Shown here in pieces: positions 58,432 through 60,327 of a DNA stretch of 60,327 nucleotides. The notes beneath the pieces are model-generated. The model was not told where the DNA came from and did not search any database. It saw only the letters and a program-made list of their open reading frames with translations. This DNA comes from an uncultured Flavonifractor sp. Its GTDB lineage: Bacteria; Bacillota; Clostridia; Oscillospirales; Oscillospiraceae. The DNA is taken from positions 1 through 60,327 of the forward strand of contig CAJUDT010000003.1 of NCBI GenBank assembly GCA_910585415.1. The letters run 5' to 3'. Both the position numbers and the translations under genes were made by a program. Position 1 is the first letter of the stretch. Each line of letters begins with the position of its first letter.

Positions 58432-59946
58432 ATGAAAACACCGACCACTTTGATTATCATGGACGGCTTCGGCCTCCGGGACGAGACGGCGGGGAACGCC
58501 ATTGCCAGCGCCAAGACCCCCCGGCTGGACAAGATTTTTGCCGAAAATCCCCATTGTAAGCTCTCCGCCTCCGGGCTGGACGTGGGCTTGCCGGAGGGGC
58601 AGATGGGCAACTCCGAGGTGGGGCATACCAACATCGGCGCGGGCCGGGTGGTCTTTCAGGACCTGCCCCGCATCAGCCGGGCCGTGGAGGACGGCTCCTT
58701 CTTTGAGAACGAGGCCTATATGGAGGCCATGGACGACTGCCGGGAGCGGGGCTCCGCCCTGCACCTGATGGGCCTTTTGTCCGACGGCGGCGTGCATAGC
58801 CACATCACCCACCTGTTTGCCCTGCTGAAAATGGCCAAGGACCGGGGGCTGGACAAGGTATTTGTCCACTGCTTCCTGGACGGCCGGGACGTGCCCCCCT
58901 GCTCCGGCAAGGACTTCGTGTCCGCCCTGCGGGACAAGTGCGCGGAGCTGGGCGTGGGACAGATTGCCACCGTCATGGGGCGGTTCTACGCCATGGACCG
59001 GGACAAGCGCTGGGAGCGCCTCCAGCGGGCCTACGACGCCCTGACCCTGGGGGAGGGCGCCCAGAATCCCGACCCGGTGGACGCGGTGCAGAAGTCCTAT
59101 GACGCCGGAGTCACCGACGAGTTTGTGGAGCCCGTGGTGTGTACCAAGGACGCCAAGGTCCGGGAGGGGGATTCCATCATCTTCCTGAACTTCCGCCCCG
59201 ACCGGGCCCGGGAGATTACCCGCTGCTTTGTGGACCCGGCCTTTACCGACGTGGAGCGGAAGCACGGGTATTTCCCCGTGACCTACGTGTGTACCACCGA
59301 GTACGACGCCACCATGCCCAACGTGCTCATCGCCTTCCCCCACCGGGCTTTGGAGAGCATTTTTGGGGAGTTCATCTCCAAGCAGGGATATACTCAGCTG
59401 CGCATTGCCGAGACGGAGAAATACGCCCATGTGACGTTCTTCTTCAACGGCGGCGAGGAAAAGGTGTTCCCCGGCGAGGACCGGTGCCTGATTCCCTCCC
59501 CCAAGGTACCCACCTATGACCTTCAGCCGGAAATGAGCGCCCATCTGGTGGCCGACGAGGCCGTCAAGCGCATTGAAAGCGGCAATTATGACGTGATTAT
59601 CCTCAACTTCGCCAACTGCGACATGGTGGGCCACACCGGGGTGTTTGACGCCGCCGTGAAGGCCGTGGAGGCCGTGGACCACTGCGTGGGCCGGGTGGTG
59701 GACGCCACCGCCGGGATGGGGGGCGTCACCCTGATTACCGCCGACCACGGCAACGCCGACCGTATGCTGGAGGACGACGGGACCACCCCCTTTACCGCCC
59801 ACACCACCAGTCTGGTGCCCTTCTGCATCGTGGGGGCCGACGTAAAGCTCCGGGATGGCCGTCTGGCCGACATCGCGCCCACCATGCTGGATTTGATGGG
59901 CCTGGAGAAGCCCGGCGAGATGGACGGAGAGACTCTGATTCAGTAA
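58432..59946 (+). CDS. gpmI: Cofactor-independent phosphoglycerate mutase
   Basis: A 504-residue manganese-dependent mutase that converts 3- to 2-phosphoglycerate. It has the metal-binding IIMDGFGLRD at the start, the catalytic Ser in GQMGNSEVGHTNIGAGR, the FLDGRD and NFRPDRAREI motifs, and the second metal site NCDMVGHTG and TADHGNAD. The ATG at 58432 gives the usual N-terminus. It follows tpiA by 94 bases. Confidence 0.97.
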   Translation: MKTPTTLIIMDGFGLRDETAGNAIASAKTPRLDKIFAENPHCKLSASGLDVGLPEGQMGNSEVGHTNIGAGRVVFQDLPRISRAVEDGSFFENEAYMEAMDDCRERGSALHLMGLLSDGGVHSHITHLFALLKMAKDRGLDKVFVHCFLDGRDVPPCSGKDFVSALRDKCAELGVGQIATVMGRFYAMDRDKRWERLQRAYDALTLGEGAQNPDPVDAVQKSYDAGVTDEFVEPVVCTKDAKVREGDSIIFLNFRPDRAREITRCFVDPAFTDVERKHGYFPVTYVCTTEYDATMPNVLIAFPHRALESIFGEFISKQGYTQLRIAETEKYAHVTFFFNGGEEKVFPGEDRCLIPSPKVPTYDLQPEMSAHLVADEAVKRIESGNYDVIILNFANCDMVGHTGVFDAAVKAVEAVDHCVGRVVDATAGMGGVTLITADHGNADRMLEDDGTTPFTAHTTSLVPFCIVGADVKLRDGRLADIAPTMLDLMGLEKPGEMDGETLIQ

Positions 59947-60039
59947 CGCGTTCCCTGTTCTGCGGCCCTGCTGCTGAGATGGGGGACGTTGAGCAATCCG
60001 ATAAATATTTCACCATTGTATGGAAAGGAGCCAAACAAT

Positions 60040-60327
60040 ATGAAGGAGATCATTGAGATCGTAGACGTACTGGGCCGGGAGATTCTGGACTCCCGCGGCA
60101 ACCCCACTGTGGAGGTGGAGGTCTATCTGGAGGACGGCACCATGGGCCGCGCCGCCGTGCCCTCCGGCGCTTCCACCGGTATCTACGAGGCCTGTGAGCT
60201 CCGGGACGGCGACAAGGGCCGCTACCTGGGCAAGGGCGTGGAGACCGCTGTGAAGAACGTGAACACCGAGATTGCCGAGTGCCTGGTGGGCATGAACGTG
60301 CTGGACCAGACCGCCATTGACAAGGCC
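60040..60327 (+). CDS. eno: Enolase, N-terminal part (cut by window end)
   Basis: Only the first 96 codons are present. The N-terminal domain is clear: VLGREILDSRGNPTVEVEV, RAAVPSGASTGIYEA and ELRDGDKGRYLGKGV. AAAGGAG precedes the ATG. It completes the lower-glycolysis cluster; the catalytic barrel lies beyond the window. Confidence 0.97.
   Translation, partial: MKEIIEIVDVLGREILDSRGNPTVEVEVYLEDGTMGRAAVPSGASTGIYEACELRDGDKGRYLGKGVETAVKNVNTEIAECLVGMNVLDQTAIDKA

Overview
The window looks like chromosomal DNA of an anaerobic, fairly GC-rich Firmicute. The signs are strong GGAGG-type ribosome binding sites, many GTG/TTG starts, sigma-A promoters of Gram-positive type, lipoproteins, an S-layer (SLH) protein, Rex, FapA/DUF342, and butyrate-type fermentation genes using oxygen-sensitive enzymes. 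The gene content resembles gut Oscillospiraceae (relatives of Flavonifractor, Intestinimonas, Lawsonibacter or Oscillibacter). That placement is inference from gene content, not a database result.

Layout. 0-3.5 kb: dnaG and rpoD (macromolecular synthesis operon). 3.6-7 kb: three tandem secreted stalk-domain paralogues. 7-11.7 kb (minus): a phosphopantetheinyl transferase, a cluster of hairpin repeats, and three tandem lipoprotein serpins. 12-20.9 kb: XpaC-like protein, PilZ protein, CofE-like ligase, a fused FeoA-FeoB iron transporter with its small Cys-rich partner, a sirtuin, and a DUF2975/HTH membrane-regulator operon. 21-28.2 kb (minus): a solute-binding lipoprotein with a hybrid histidine kinase, then a 1030-residue flagellin-like protein with a very large central insertion and a sigma-28-like -10 element.

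28.3-42.1 kb is the most distinctive region: a sigma-54 regulon around 4-hydroxybutyryl-CoA dehydratase. It holds a GntP-type permease, two CoA-transferases of the 4-hydroxybutyrate type, AbfD-type dehydratase with all four [4Fe-4S] ligands, a CoA-disulfide-reductase/rhodanese flavoprotein, a C_GCAxxG_C_C protein, a NifU-like protein, a second permease, an ECF S component, and a PAS-AAA+ sigma-54 activator. Four promoters match the -24/-12 consensus exactly. A TCCGAA-type palindrome lies about 216-252 bp upstream of them. The simplest reading is import of 4-hydroxybutyrate (GHB), activation to its CoA ester, dehydration to crotonyl-CoA, and reduction to butyrate by enzymes encoded elsewhere.

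42.4-60.3 kb: tRNA-Thr(CGT), Rex with an SLH protein, several unknowns, a tandem sensory-domain protein with a REC-GGDEF diguanylate cyclase, a diacylglycerol glycosyltransferase-like enzyme with a flippase-like membrane protein, a FapA-CheX-CheY operon, trmL, and the lower glycolytic cluster pgk-tpiA-gpmI-eno (eno is cut by the window end). No CRISPR array, insertion sequence, integrase or rRNA was seen.
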